The translations under genes and the position numbers were made by a program. DNA of 64,000 bases, from NCBI RefSeq assembly GCF_000820305.1, contig NZ_CDBH01000062.1:1-64000 (forward strand). Direction: 5' to 3'. The first letter of the stretch is position 1; the number at the start of each line of letters is the position of its first letter. The notes below the pieces were generated by a model, which had not been told where the DNA came from, made no database searches, and saw only the letters and a program-made list of their open reading frames with translations. This stretch comes from Aeromonas dhakensis. GTDB taxonomy: Bacteria; Pseudomonadota; Gammaproteobacteria; Enterobacterales; Aeromonadaceae. Below, one piece after another: positions 1 to 8,015 of this stretch.

Positions 1-30
1 AGCGTGGCGCTTGTCGCGCTAAGGTGGCGT

Positions 31-58
31 ATAATACCTTCCTCACTTCGAAAGTCAA
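31..58 (-). promoter_or_regulatory. rRNA operon P2 promoter, leftward
   Basis: On the minus strand TTGACT (58-53) is separated by 16 bases from TATTAT (36-31), followed by a GC-rich start region. The arrangement closely resembles rrnB P2 of E. coli. It lies 89 bases downstream of the P1 promoter and reads out of the left edge, so the rRNA operon itself should begin just outside the window. The murI-btuB neighbourhood agrees, since murI sits beside rrnB in E. coli. Confidence 0.8.
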
Positions 59-146
59 GCGCTTGTTTTCGCTTTTCTTTCGGCGCTGGCTTCACGAGGA
101 AGCGAGCTCATCAGGTTGGCGTGTTCTGCCGTGCTGGTGAGGGCGC

Positions 147-174
147 ATTATAGGGAGGCGCGTCGCGATGACAA
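147..174 (-). promoter_or_regulatory. rRNA operon P1 promoter, leftward
   Basis: On the minus strand the -35 TTGTCA (174-169) and the -10 TATAAT (152-147) are spaced by 16 bases and followed by GCGCCC, the GC-rich discriminator typical of stringently controlled rRNA promoters. The sequence TCCCTATAATGCGCC is the same as in E. coli rrnB P1. An A/T-rich stretch further upstream (about 175-260) fits an UP element and Fis-binding region. No gene is visible between 1 and 444. Confidence 0.85.
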
Positions 175-353
175 GGCTTTTTTTGAAGAAAGTCACGGAA
201 ATCTCAAATTATCCAATTAGAAACAGCTTACTCAGTGTATATATACAATGTTATCCACAACCCAATGATTTCAGACCCCTTTTATCATCATTTAAGTGGG
301 TCTTCCTCCCGCAAGGGATGCCATACTGGAACGGATAATGTGTCCCGAATGGT

Positions 354-390
354 CCATGGTAGCGCCCGGCTGGAAAGCTGGTTACCATGG
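354..390 (+). promoter_or_regulatory. 5' UTR hairpin before the RRM gene
   Basis: A perfect 8-bp inverted repeat (CCATGGTA at 354-361, TACCATGG at 383-390) encloses an inner stem CCGGCT/AGCTGG with one G-U pair and a GGAA-type loop. It ends about 55 bases before the start codon of the RRM protein. Such structured leaders are common in genes for cold-inducible RNA-binding proteins, but that role is inferred only from position. Confidence 0.45.
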
Positions 391-444
391 AGGTGAATAG
401 AGTGTTGCACCTTTTTTGCTTTCATTTACAAAAGGTCTTTAAAG

Positions 445-939
445 ATGAATTTATCCAAGTTTCCCGTTTATGTGCAGGCAGCCATCCTTGCCCTGGTGTT
501 GGCACTGGTTGGTTATCTGGTTGCCCAGGCACTGCAATTTTCTTTGAAAGCCGAAGTGATTTTTGCTGTGGGTCTGGCCATCGGCGGTTTCGTGGTACCG
601 CTGTTCCTCAACAACCGTGCGCCCGCCGGCGCCACTGAACAGGCCTCCAATCAGGAGACCTGCACCTTATATGTAGGCAACCTGCCATACCGTGCCAATG
701 AGATAGCCGTGCGTGAACTGTTTGCCGAACAGGGCCAGGTGATCTCAGTTCGTCTGATGAAGGACAAGGCCACCGGCAAACGCCGGGGATTTGGTTTCGT
801 AGAGATGCCTGCTGCGGACGCCGCCAAGGCGATCGCCGCGCTCAACGACAAGGAGTATCAGCAGCGCACTCTCAAGGTGCGCGAAGCCAATGACAAGCGG
901 GATAAAGATGAACGAGAAGGCAACGAGGTTGACGCCTGA
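445..939 (+). CDS. Membrane-anchored RRM-domain RNA-binding protein
   Basis: This 164-residue protein starts with two hydrophobic segments (about residues 7-30 and 34-55) and then carries one RNA recognition motif (about 72-148). RNP2 is LYVGNL at 75-80 and RNP1 is KRRGFGFVEM at 112-121, both intact with their aromatic RNA-contact residues. The tail is highly charged (Lys/Asp/Glu). Small bacterial RRM proteins are usually soluble and about 70-100 residues long; a version with an N-terminal membrane hairpin occurs in Vibrio and Aeromonas relatives. It probably binds RNA at the inner membrane; its targets are unknown. It is convergent with murI, with only 18 bases between the stop codons. Confidence 0.85.
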   Translation: MNLSKFPVYVQAAILALVLALVGYLVAQALQFSLKAEVIFAVGLAIGGFVVPLFLNNRAPAGATEQASNQETCTLYVGNLPYRANEIAVRELFAEQGQVISVRLMKDKATGKRRGFGFVEMPAADAAKAIAALNDKEYQQRTLKVREANDKRDKDEREGNEVDA

Positions 940-957
940 TCGGCAACCGATCGTTTG

Positions 958-1752
958 TTAGAACCCGACCTCTTCGAGTGATGACAGCCCCCAAGCTTGC
1001 AAGGGGGCTGTCAGTTTCTGGGTCTGGGCATCCAACCGGGTGCAATAGGCGCTCCCCCCGACATCTTCCATCCGCGTCGGTGTCGTGACCAAACCAGTCA
1101 ACAGGTGAGCCACCCGTTTGGCAACTGCACTGCCGGAATCCACCAGTTGGCACGCAGGCATCAGCTGCCGTATCTCTTCATCCAGCAACGGGAAATGGGT
1201 ACAGCCCAGCACCAGGGTATCCGGGTGTTCTTCCCCTTCCAGCCAGTCCGCCAGTACTTCCCGCAACAACGCCATATTGACCGGCAGACCCGCCAGCTTG
1301 CGTTCGGCCTCGATGACCAGCTCGGTCGCCCCCTTGAGCAGCACCCGCTTGCCCGGCGCAAACTGGGCGATGAGCTCGTGGGTGTATTCACGGCTGACGG
1401 TACCCGGTGTCGCCAGCAGACCGATGCAACCGTTGCGGGTGAGCGCGGCCGCGGGCTTGATGGCAGGCACCACCCCTACCACGGGAATAGCCAGAGCCTC
1501 GCGCAGGGCAGGCAGCGCTATGGTGCTGGCGGTGTTGCAGGCGATCACCACCAGATCGATATGATGACGAGCCACCATGGTAGTGACCAGTCGGGTGCAG
1601 GCAGCAATCAGGGCAGGCTCGCTCAGCTCACCATAGGGGAAGTTGGCGTTGTCGAAGCAATAGAGATAGTTGTGTGCCGGCAATGCGCGGCGGATCTCGC
1701 GGTAGATGGTCAGCCCACCCATACCGGAGTCGAACACGAGAATATTGGCCAC
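958..1752 (-). CDS. murI: Glutamate racemase
   Basis: Converts L-glutamate to D-glutamate for peptidoglycan synthesis in the cytoplasm. The 264-residue product has the DSGMGG motif at residues 8-13 and both catalytic cysteines, in IACNTAS (C72) and LGCTHF (about 184). I chose the GTG at 1752 because it has a GGGGAG ribosome-binding site at good spacing and places the DSG motif at the usual distance from the start; an in-frame upstream extension to 1821 would run through the btuB terminator. It lies downstream of btuB, as in E. coli, but here a terminator separates the two. Confidence 0.93.
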   Translation of the reverse strand: MANILVFDSGMGGLTIYREIRRALPAHNYLYCFDNANFPYGELSEPALIAACTRLVTTMVARHHIDLVVIACNTASTIALPALREALAIPVVGVVPAIKPAAALTRNGCIGLLATPGTVSREYTHELIAQFAPGKRVLLKGATELVIEAERKLAGLPVNMALLREVLADWLEGEEHPDTLVLGCTHFPLLDEEIRQLMPACQLVDSGSAVAKRVAHLLTGLVTTPTRMEDVGGSAYCTRLDAQTQKLTAPLQAWGLSSLEEVGF

Positions 1753-1805
1753 TTGAGCTCCCCTTTGGTGCAAGTCGGCGATCATACTCCCGCCCACCGC
1801 CAATA

Positions 1806-1831
1806 GAAAAGGCCCCACCAATGGCGGGGCC
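1806..1831 (-). terminator. btuB terminator
   Basis: On the minus strand GGCCCC(G)CCA and TGG(T)GGGGCC form a strong stem followed by TTTTC. It lies just after the btuB stop codon and before the murI start, so murI may depend on read-through or its own promoter. Confidence 0.6.
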
Positions 1832-1857
1832 CCTCATTTATACAATCACGGTCGGGA

Positions 1858-3735
1858 TCAGAGTGAGTAGTCGACCGTCACGTAATAGGCACGCTCGTCG
1901 GCCGGGTAACCCACCGCAGTCTGGTACTCCTTGTCCAGCAGGTTGTTGATCTTACCGGAGATCTTCCAGGAAGGCGCGACCTGATAACCCACTGCCAGGT
2001 TCCAGACACTGTAGCCACCCAGCTGGGTCGTGTTGGCCGCATCGCCATAGCGCTCGCCCTGATAGATCCAGCTCAGGGAGCCATCGAACTGCTGCCACTG
2101 TGCCTGGGTCACCCACTTGGCCCCCTTGCGGGAGATCAGCTGCAGCTGTTTGTCGGTCACCTTGTCCTTGGGATCCTTGTACTCGGCAGAGACCCGGTGG
2201 CTCAGCCAGCCAGTGTCAAATTCCCCTTCCAGCTCGATACCCTCGATCCGCGCCTTGCCAACGTTCTGAGGGCTCCAGAGGCTGTTGGAATCACTCGGAT
2301 TAGTGGGTGCCCACTGGATCATCTGCTCGAAATCGTTGCGATAACCGGTCACACGCCACTCGACGCCGGCAGTCTGGCCATCGAGCATCAGCTCGCGGCT
2401 CTTCGACTCTTCCGGCTTCAAGTCAGGGTTGCCTGAGCCCGGGTAGTAGAGGTCATTAAAGGAGGGGGCGCGAAAGCCAGTGCCGTAACGGGCACTGAGG
2501 CGATAATCCTCCACGAAGCGCCAACCAGCCCCGGTCTGCCAGGTGTTGTGACGACCAAACTGCTTGTTGTCGTCACTGCGACCGCTCAGCTCGGCCTGCC
2601 ACGTCTGGTTGTCAAACTGGGCCAGAGCATAGAGCCCGGTGTTGTCGCGCTCGTCGGCATTGCTCGGGAAGGCAGTGCCGGAGGAGCGGGAACTGGCATC
2701 CAGCATGTCACGCTGCCAGTCGGCGCCGCCACCCAGGGTCCAGTTCTCGTCCAGCTTGACGTTGTTGACCCAGTTCAGGGTGTACTGACGGGTATAGAGC
2801 CGGTCAGTGGCCTGATCGCGGCCGCTGCTGTCCGGGTAGTCGTAGGCATCCTGTTTAGAGAAGGCACCGCGCAGTTCGCTCAGGTAACGCTCGTCGTGAT
2901 AACGGGACCCCAGCTGGTAGCTCTGGTTCTCGGTCCAGGTTTCGTTGCGCTGATGGTAGGCCGGGCCCCAGGCAGAAGCGGCGGACGATCGGTCGTACTG
3001 GGCAATGTTGCGGAACCAGCGGGTCGTGCCGAACAGATCCCAGTTGCCGGTCAGCGCATGCTGATAGTCCAGCATGGCGTTATAGCCCCGGTGACCGTGC
3101 TTGTCGCCATCGTTCACCCCTGCGATGGGGTGGACGTTGTAGCCGGTCTCGTCATCGAAGCCCCCGGCAACCTTGAGCTGGCCAGCTTCACCGATCTGGC
3201 TGGCGCTGCTGAAGGCGGCCTGGCGCTGTTTGTGAGAGCCGGCACCGACATTGAATTTGTGCTTGTTGGTCGCGGGATCGGGACGGGTGATGATGTTGAT
3301 CACCCCGCCGATGGCATCCGAACCATAGATAGTGGCACGCGCACCGCGGATATATTCGATACGCTCCACCTGATTGAGCGGCAGGTTGTTGAGCTCCGTC
3401 ATCCCGGCGGTCAGAGAGGCGCTACGCACCCCGTCCACCAGCACCAGGGTCTGGGAAGAGGTGCCGCCACGCACCCGCAGCGAGCTCAGCTGGCCACGGC
3501 CACCATTGCTCACCACTTCCACGCCGGGCAGGGTCTTGACCACATCGGTCACAGTCTGGGCTTGCAGACGGTCAATCTCGTCACGGGTCACCACGTTGAC
3601 GGGAGCCAGCACACTGGAGGCAGGTTGGGCGACACGGGTGGCGGTCACCACCATGGTGGGGTTGACGGGGATGGTCAGTGGCTGGGCAAAGGCCGCCGTT
3701 GGCAACAGGGCAGCCGCCAATAATTTCTTGGACAT
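1858..3735 (-). CDS. btuB: TonB-dependent vitamin B12 receptor BtuB
   Basis: Outer-membrane receptor importing cobalamin with TonB energy. The 625-residue protein has a signal peptide ending near residue 17 (AAFA), a TonB-box-like TMVVTA segment at about 28-33, a plug domain (about 50-150, with TLVLVDGVR) and a C-terminal 22-strand barrel. The length fits the BtuB family (about 600-625). A cobalamin riboswitch sits in its leader, which makes the substrate assignment secure. The start at 3735 has GGATCT just upstream. The protein ends in Leu rather than the usual Phe, which is a minor oddity for a barrel protein. Confidence 0.93.
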   Translation of the reverse strand: MSKKLLAAALLPTAAFAQPLTIPVNPTMVVTATRVAQPASSVLAPVNVVTRDEIDRLQAQTVTDVVKTLPGVEVVSNGGRGQLSSLRVRGGTSSQTLVLVDGVRSASLTAGMTELNNLPLNQVERIEYIRGARATIYGSDAIGGVINIITRPDPATNKHKFNVGAGSHKQRQAAFSSASQIGEAGQLKVAGGFDDETGYNVHPIAGVNDGDKHGHRGYNAMLDYQHALTGNWDLFGTTRWFRNIAQYDRSSAASAWGPAYHQRNETWTENQSYQLGSRYHDERYLSELRGAFSKQDAYDYPDSSGRDQATDRLYTRQYTLNWVNNVKLDENWTLGGGADWQRDMLDASSRSSGTAFPSNADERDNTGLYALAQFDNQTWQAELSGRSDDNKQFGRHNTWQTGAGWRFVEDYRLSARYGTGFRAPSFNDLYYPGSGNPDLKPEESKSRELMLDGQTAGVEWRVTGYRNDFEQMIQWAPTNPSDSNSLWSPQNVGKARIEGIELEGEFDTGWLSHRVSAEYKDPKDKVTDKQLQLISRKGAKWVTQAQWQQFDGSLSWIYQGERYGDAANTTQLGGYSVWNLAVGYQVAPSWKISGKINNLLDKEYQTAVGYPADERAYYVTVDYSL

Positions 3736-3800
3736 GAGAGATCCTTAAGTTCGCGTAAGCATCTACTTCGTGGCCGGTTTCTCTCGGCCCGAAATACGAA

Positions 3801-3951
3801 CTTTGGCAGGTCTTCGGGCTGGGGGGCTGATGGCCTACGGCGACGGCTTCCCACCCGATGGCAGTGCCCTGATGTCGCTTCGTTCCCCCTTACCGCTGCG
3901 CGCCAGCTCCGGATTTTCACCGGATTCCCTATTAAGCATGATGCGCCAAAG
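3801..3951 (-). promoter_or_regulatory. Cobalamin (AdoCbl) riboswitch
   Basis: Read on the minus strand, the leader contains all the landmarks of the class: GGGAATCCGGTGAAAATCC, then GCTG.CGCGCAGCGGTAA, GGCACTGCC, GGTGGGAAG and the B12 box AGCCCGAAGACCTGCC (3820-3805). The closing stem P1 is CTTTGGC (3951-3945) with GCCAAAG (3807-3801). It lies 66 bases upstream of btuB. By analogy with E. coli it should repress btuB translation when adenosylcobalamin is abundant. Confidence 0.93.
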
Positions 3952-4000
3952 CGCAGGGATTATAGGCAGAGCAGAGGTGGATGTATAGCCATCCAGATTT

Positions 4001-4903
4001 CTATTTCTTGCCACCCAATGCCGCCAATCTCTGCTTCGCCCCTGCCATCACAGCCTGTACACCGGGATGGGAGAGGTGGCGACCGGCCGACACCAGATAG
4101 TAGGAAAGCGTCACTTCGGTCAGGGTTGCAATCCGTTCGACACCATAGAGCCGCGCTATCTCCTCGGCCATGGCCAGCGGCGCCGGGAAGATCCCCATCC
4201 CCGCCTTGCCAAACGACTTCATCAGAGTCGAATCATCGAACTGGCCGACCAGATGAGGATGAATGCCCTGCTGACGATACCAGGCCAGCAGGCTGTCATG
4301 GGTCGCCGACTTCTCCCCCGGAATCAGCAAGGGCAAGCCTTCGAGGGAAGCAGGAAAACCCTGCCGTGCCCGAGCAGCCAGCTCGGGGCTGGCAAACAGC
4401 GCCAGCGGGCTGCGTCCCAGCTCGTGGTTGTAGCCGCGCACCCCGCTGTCGGGAGGAAGCGGGCGATCGATCAGCACCATGTCGAGCTTGTGGCTGGCCA
4501 GCTCGCTGAACAGCTGTTCCGCCCGCTCTTCATGGCACACCAGGCGCAGCGGGGTGGCCAGCGCCATGGCAGGCGCCAGCAGCTCGAACGCCAGGGTACG
4601 GGGCACGGAGTCGGCGATCCCCACCTGCATGGTCAGCTCCTGGCTGGCATGGCGCAGGGTATGCTCGAGATCGGCGCCGAGCGAGAAGATGGCGCCGGCC
4701 TGTTCGAGCGCCTGGCGACCGGCGGCGGTCAGGGCCAGCCGCCGCCCCACCCGGTTGAACAGCGCCACCCCGAGGGAGAGCTCCAGCTCGGCCACCTGAC
4801 CACTGACGGTCTGCGGCGTGAGGTGCAACTGTTCGGCGGCCCGCGTCACACTACCGCTGCGCGCCACGTGCCAGAAGTAATAGAGCTGTTTATAGTTGAG
4901 CAT
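4001..4903 (-). CDS. NhaR-like LysR-family transcriptional regulator
   Basis: A 300-residue LysR regulator. Residues 1-60 form the winged helix-turn-helix (LNYKQLYYFWHVARSGSVT, then LTPQTVSGQVAELE), followed by an effector-binding domain. The LYYFW opening and LTPQTVSGQ helix are characteristic of the NhaR subgroup, which in E. coli responds to sodium. It is divergently transcribed from an SbtA-type sodium-dependent bicarbonate permease with 111 bases between start codons, the usual arrangement for a LysR protein and its target. A sodium or bicarbonate signal is therefore plausible but is an inference. Confidence 0.85.
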   Translation of the reverse strand: MLNYKQLYYFWHVARSGSVTRAAEQLHLTPQTVSGQVAELELSLGVALFNRVGRRLALTAAGRQALEQAGAIFSLGADLEHTLRHASQELTMQVGIADSVPRTLAFELLAPAMALATPLRLVCHEERAEQLFSELASHKLDMVLIDRPLPPDSGVRGYNHELGRSPLALFASPELAARARQGFPASLEGLPLLIPGEKSATHDSLLAWYRQQGIHPHLVGQFDDSTLMKSFGKAGMGIFPAPLAMAEEIARLYGVERIATLTEVTLSYYLVSAGRHLSHPGVQAVMAGAKQRLAALGGKK

Positions 4904-5014
4904 CGGGTCCCTTATCAGTTTTTACCGAACAATCATCAATCAAAATCTGATTTTATCGAAACATCTTGCACTCTAGCATGCAACCACCCTGTGAATTGCC
5001 TCCTGCGAACTCCC

Positions 5015-5941
5015 ATGCTGGATGTTGTTGTACTCTTTTTCCTGTTTGGCCTGCTGGCCGGTCTGGTGCGCTCCGAGCTCAAGCTGCCGCCCGCGCTCTA
5101 CGATACTCTCTCCCTCTTTCTGCTGCTGGCCATCGGCCTCAAGGGCGGCGTCGGTCTGGCGCAGCAATCCCTGCAACCCTTATTACCGCAACTGGCGCTA
5201 GTGATCCTGCTCGGCATGCTGCAGACCCTGGCCGGGTTTGCCGTGTTGCGCCTCAAGATGAACCGGGTCGATGCCGCCGCCACCGCCGCCCACTACGGCT
5301 CGGTCAGCGTGGCGACCTTTGCGGTCGGGGTGAACTGGCTCACTGAGCGCGGCATCAGCTTCGAATCCCAGCTCTCCATCTTCCTGGCGGTGATGGAGAT
5401 CCCCGCCATCCTGGTCGGCATCGTGCTGGCCCAGGGAGTGAGCCGGCAGACCCGCTGGCGCCGGCTGGCCCATGAAACCTTCCTCGGCAAGGGAGTCACC
5501 CTGCTGCTGGGCGGCATGGCCATCGGCTATCTGGCCGGCCCCGATGGGATCGCCCCGCTCAAACCCCTGTTCGTCGACCTGTTCAAGGGGGCGCTGGCGC
5601 TGTTCCTGCTGGAGATGGGCCTCATCGTCGCCCGCCAGTGCCAGGACCTGCGCCGTCACGGCCTGTTCCTGCTCGGCTTCGCCCTGCTGATGCCGCTCGC
5701 CTCGGCTGGCCTCGGCCTGGTGATCGGCCAGCTGATGGGACTCTCCCTGGGTGGCCTGACCCTGCTGGCCACCCTGGCAGCCAGCGCCTCCTATATCGCA
5801 GTGCCGGCCACCATGCGCATCGCCGTGCCTCAGGCCAATCCGGGCCTGTCGCTCAGCGCCGTGCTGGGGGTCACCTTCCCGTTCAACATCATGCTGGGGA
5901 TCCCGCTTTACCACAGCTGGGCCCGCCACTTCACGGAGTAG
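5015..5941 (+). CDS. SbtA-family sodium-dependent bicarbonate permease
   Basis: A 308-residue integral membrane protein with about ten hydrophobic helices. Motifs LAIGLKGG (near residue 30), HYGSVSVATFAVG (about 95) and AVMEIPAI (about 125) match the SbtA family of Na+/bicarbonate symporters known from cyanobacteria. The ATG at 5015 starts directly before the first helix; the frame stays open upstream but runs into the divergent regulator. It is followed after 4 bases by a small PII-like protein gene, the typical SbtA-SbtB pair. Proteobacterial members are mostly uncharacterised, so bicarbonate as substrate rests on family membership and on the purK neighbour. Confidence 0.85.
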   Translation: MLDVVVLFFLFGLLAGLVRSELKLPPALYDTLSLFLLLAIGLKGGVGLAQQSLQPLLPQLALVILLGMLQTLAGFAVLRLKMNRVDAAATAAHYGSVSVATFAVGVNWLTERGISFESQLSIFLAVMEIPAILVGIVLAQGVSRQTRWRRLAHETFLGKGVTLLLGGMAIGYLAGPDGIAPLKPLFVDLFKGALALFLLEMGLIVARQCQDLRRHGLFLLGFALLMPLASAGLGLVIGQLMGLSLGGLTLLATLAASASYIAVPATMRIAVPQANPGLSLSAVLGVTFPFNIMLGIPLYHSWARHFTE

Positions 5942-5945
5942 CCAC

Positions 5946-6248
5946 ATGCAGACCGAGATCCGCACCCTGCTCACCGTCATCACGGAAGCGAACCTGGAAC
6001 CCACCCTGCTGCGCACCCTCACCCGCGAGGGGCTGCGTGGCTACACCATCACGGATGCCAGAGGGCGCGGCGACCACGGTGAGCGCAACGCCAGCTGGAG
6101 CGAGAGCGGCAACATCCGGCTGGAAGCGATCTGCAGCCGCGAACAGGCGGAACGCCTGCTCGCCCACCTGCAGAGTCGCTACTACCCCGACTATGCCATG
6201 GTCGCCTTTTTGCAACCGGTCGAAATCGTCCGACCCGAAAAATTCTGA
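5946..6248 (+). CDS. SbtB-like PII-family protein
   Basis: A 100-residue soluble protein with the alternating strand-helix pattern of a PII-like ferredoxin fold (QTEIRTLLTVITEANLEP, GLRGYTITDARGRGDHGERN as T-loop region, AERLLAHLQSRYYPDYAMVAFL). It sits 4 bases after the SbtA-type permease. In cyanobacteria SbtB binds adenine nucleotides and blocks SbtA; I infer the same regulatory role here from the pairing. Its stop codon lies inside the 5' arm of a terminator hairpin, so the transporter operon seems to end here and purE has its own control. Confidence 0.8.
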   Translation: MQTEIRTLLTVITEANLEPTLLRTLTREGLRGYTITDARGRGDHGERNASWSESGNIRLEAICSREQAERLLAHLQSRYYPDYAMVAFLQPVEIVRPEKF

Positions 6249-6269
6249 GCCGGCTTGCCGGCTCTTTTT
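6247..6269 (+). terminator. Terminator overlapping the sbtB-like stop codon
   Basis: A perfect 8-bp stem GAGCCGGC/GCCGGCTC with a very short TT loop is followed by TTTTT. The first bases of the stem are the last bases of the TGA stop codon. It separates the transporter pair from purEK. Confidence 0.75.
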
Positions 6270-6278
6270 GCCAACCAG

Positions 6279-6294
6279 AGACAAACGTTTGACT
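6279..6294. promoter_or_regulatory. Putative PurR operator
   Basis: AGACAAACGTTTGACT contains the perfect palindrome CAAACGTTTG and matches the PurR consensus ACGCAAACGTTTGCGT in its core, with two symmetric mismatches in the conserved outer bases. It lies 17 bases before purE and downstream of a terminator, the expected place for repression of purEK by PurR with hypoxanthine or guanine. Confidence 0.7.
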
Positions 6295-6310
6295 GCAAGG
6301 AGTCATAGCC

Positions 6311-6820
6311 ATGAACACCCCTCCCCTGATCGGCCTGGTAATGGGATCCGACTCCGACTGGCCCGTGATGCAGGCCGCTGCCCGCATCCTCAAGGAGCAT
6401 GACGTCCCTTACGAGGCGCGCGTGGTCTCGGCCCACCGCACCCCGGATCTGCTGTTCGAATATGCCGCCAGCGCCCGTGAGCGTGGCCTGCGCGCCATCA
6501 TCGCCGGGGCTGGCGGCGCCGCCCATCTGCCTGGCATGGTGGCCGCCAAGACCACCCTTCCGGTGCTGGGTGTGCCCATCCCGACCCGCCAGCTCAAGGG
6601 GATGGACTCCCTGCTCTCCATCGTGCAGATGCCCAAGGGGGTGCCGGTCGCCACCTTCGCCATCGGCGAGGCGGGGGCCGCCAACGCCGGCCTGTTCGCG
6701 GTCTCCCTGCTCTCCGTTGCGCAAGACGGCGATGCCCCCCGCTATCAGCAGCAGCTCGACGGTTTTCGCGCCAACGAACGCGACCGGGTGCTGGCCCTCA
6801 CCCTGGAGGACCCGGCATGA
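6311..6820 (+). CDS. purE: N5-carboxyaminoimidazole ribonucleotide mutase PurE
   Basis: Converts N5-CAIR to CAIR in de novo purine synthesis. The 169-residue protein has the class I PurE signature: GSDSDWPVM near the N terminus, the catalytic SAHRTP segment (about residues 36-41) and the [13 protein letters not shown] loop (about 66-78). The length is the same as in E. coli. It overlaps purK by 4 bases (ATGA) and has a putative PurR site upstream. Confidence 0.96.
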   Translation: MNTPPLIGLVMGSDSDWPVMQAAARILKEHDVPYEARVVSAHRTPDLLFEYAASARERGLRAIIAGAGGAAHLPGMVAAKTTLPVLGVPIPTRQLKGMDSLLSIVQMPKGVPVATFAIGEAGAANAGLFAVSLLSVAQDGDAPRYQQQLDGFRANERDRVLALTLEDPA

Positions 6821-7941
6821 TACTGCCACCCGCCACCCTCGGCATGCTGGGGGGCGGCCAGCTCGGCCGCTACTTCGTGATGGCCGCCCACCGCCTCGGC
6901 TACAAGGTGGTGGTGCTGGATCCCGACCCTGCCAGCATCGCCGGCGCCGCTGCCGATCACCATATTGTTGCCGCCTATGACGACCCGACGGCACTGCACG
7001 ATCTGGCCAGCCGCTGCGCCGCCGTCACCTGCGAGTTCGAGAACGTGCCGGCCACCGCCCTGGCCCTGCTGGAGCAGTACAAGCCGGTACGCCCGGCCGC
7101 CGGTGCCGTGCGCATCTGTCAGGATCGCCGCGAAGAGAAGGCCTTCCTGAGCAGAGCCGGCATCCCGGTCGCCCCCAACCAGACCCTGCAGCCGGGCGAG
7201 CCGCTGCCCGAGCTGCCGGACGACCTCTTCCCCGCCATCCTCAAGACCGCCCGCGAGGGGTACGACGGCAAAGGCCAGTGGACCATTCAGGCCGCCGACC
7301 AGCTGCCGGCCGCACTGGCCGCCAGCGGCGTCCCCTGCGTGCTGGAGAAGCGCCTGCCGCTGGAAGGGGAGTTTGCCCTGACCCTGGCCCGCAGCCCGAG
7401 CGGTGCCATCGGTGCCCTGCCGCTGGTGCAGAACTGGCACAGCGGCGGCATTCTGGACCAAACCCGCTCCCCGGCCAACGTACCAGCGCTGGAGGCCGAC
7501 GCCAGACGTATCGCCGAACAGCTGATCGCCGCCCTCGACTACGTCGGCGTGCTGACGGTGGAGTTCTTCCTGGTGGCAGGCAAACTGCTGGTCAACGAGC
7601 TGGCACCCCGCCCCCACAACTCGGGCCACCCCAGCCTCGACAACGCCGAGTGCAGCCAGTTCGAGCTGCAGGTGCGCGCCCTGTGCGATCTGCCGCTGCC
7701 CGCCCGGATCGCCGCGCGCCCCGCCATGTTGCTCAACCTGCTGGGGGATCTCTGGCAAAACGGCACGCCTGACTGGGCCGCCCTGCTGGTACTGCCCGGC
7801 GTGCATCTGCACCTCTACGGCAAGGGGGAACCCCGCCCCGGCCGCAAGATGGGCCATGTCACCATCACCGCCGCCAACTGGCCGACGGTGGAAGAGACCT
7901 GCCAGCGGGTGCGCCAGCTGCTGGGGCTACCGCCACACTGA
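6817..7941 (+). CDS. purK: N5-carboxyaminoimidazole ribonucleotide synthase PurK
   Basis: ATP-grasp enzyme that makes N5-CAIR from AIR, ATP and bicarbonate. The 374-residue product has the N-terminal [11 protein letters not shown] nucleotide-fold motif, the ATP-grasp core ([13 protein letters not shown] around residue 150) and the metal-binding [12 protein letters not shown] segment (about 263-274). It is translationally coupled to purE through a 4-base overlap. The nearby bicarbonate permease could supply its substrate, which makes the local gene order meaningful. Confidence 0.96.
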   Translation: MILPPATLGMLGGGQLGRYFVMAAHRLGYKVVVLDPDPASIAGAAADHHIVAAYDDPTALHDLASRCAAVTCEFENVPATALALLEQYKPVRPAAGAVRICQDRREEKAFLSRAGIPVAPNQTLQPGEPLPELPDDLFPAILKTAREGYDGKGQWTIQAADQLPAALAASGVPCVLEKRLPLEGEFALTLARSPSGAIGALPLVQNWHSGGILDQTRSPANVPALEADARRIAEQLIAALDYVGVLTVEFFLVAGKLLVNELAPRPHNSGHPSLDNAECSQFELQVRALCDLPLPARIAARPAMLLNLLGDLWQNGTPDWAALLVLPGVHLHLYGKGEPRPGRKMGHVTITAANWPTVEETCQRVRQLLGLPPH

Positions 7942-7960
7942 GCCCTGAGCCGCGCACAAA

Positions 7961-7989
7961 AAAAGACCCGGGCCTGGCCCGGGTCTTTT
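7961..7989. terminator. Bidirectional terminator between purK and yhjX
   Basis: AAAAGACCCGGGCC and GGCCCGGGTCTTTT form a perfect stem with A and T tracts on both sides. It serves the convergent purK (rightward) and yhjX (leftward) transcripts. Confidence 0.9.
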
Positions 7990-8015
7990 CATTGCTTGCT
8001 GCGGTAAGAAGGTGA

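Noticed and set aside
251..259. Perfect DnaA box TTATCCACA
   Set aside because: A single box with no others nearby, no A/T-rich unwinding array and no origin genes; it may be chance or a minor DnaA site.
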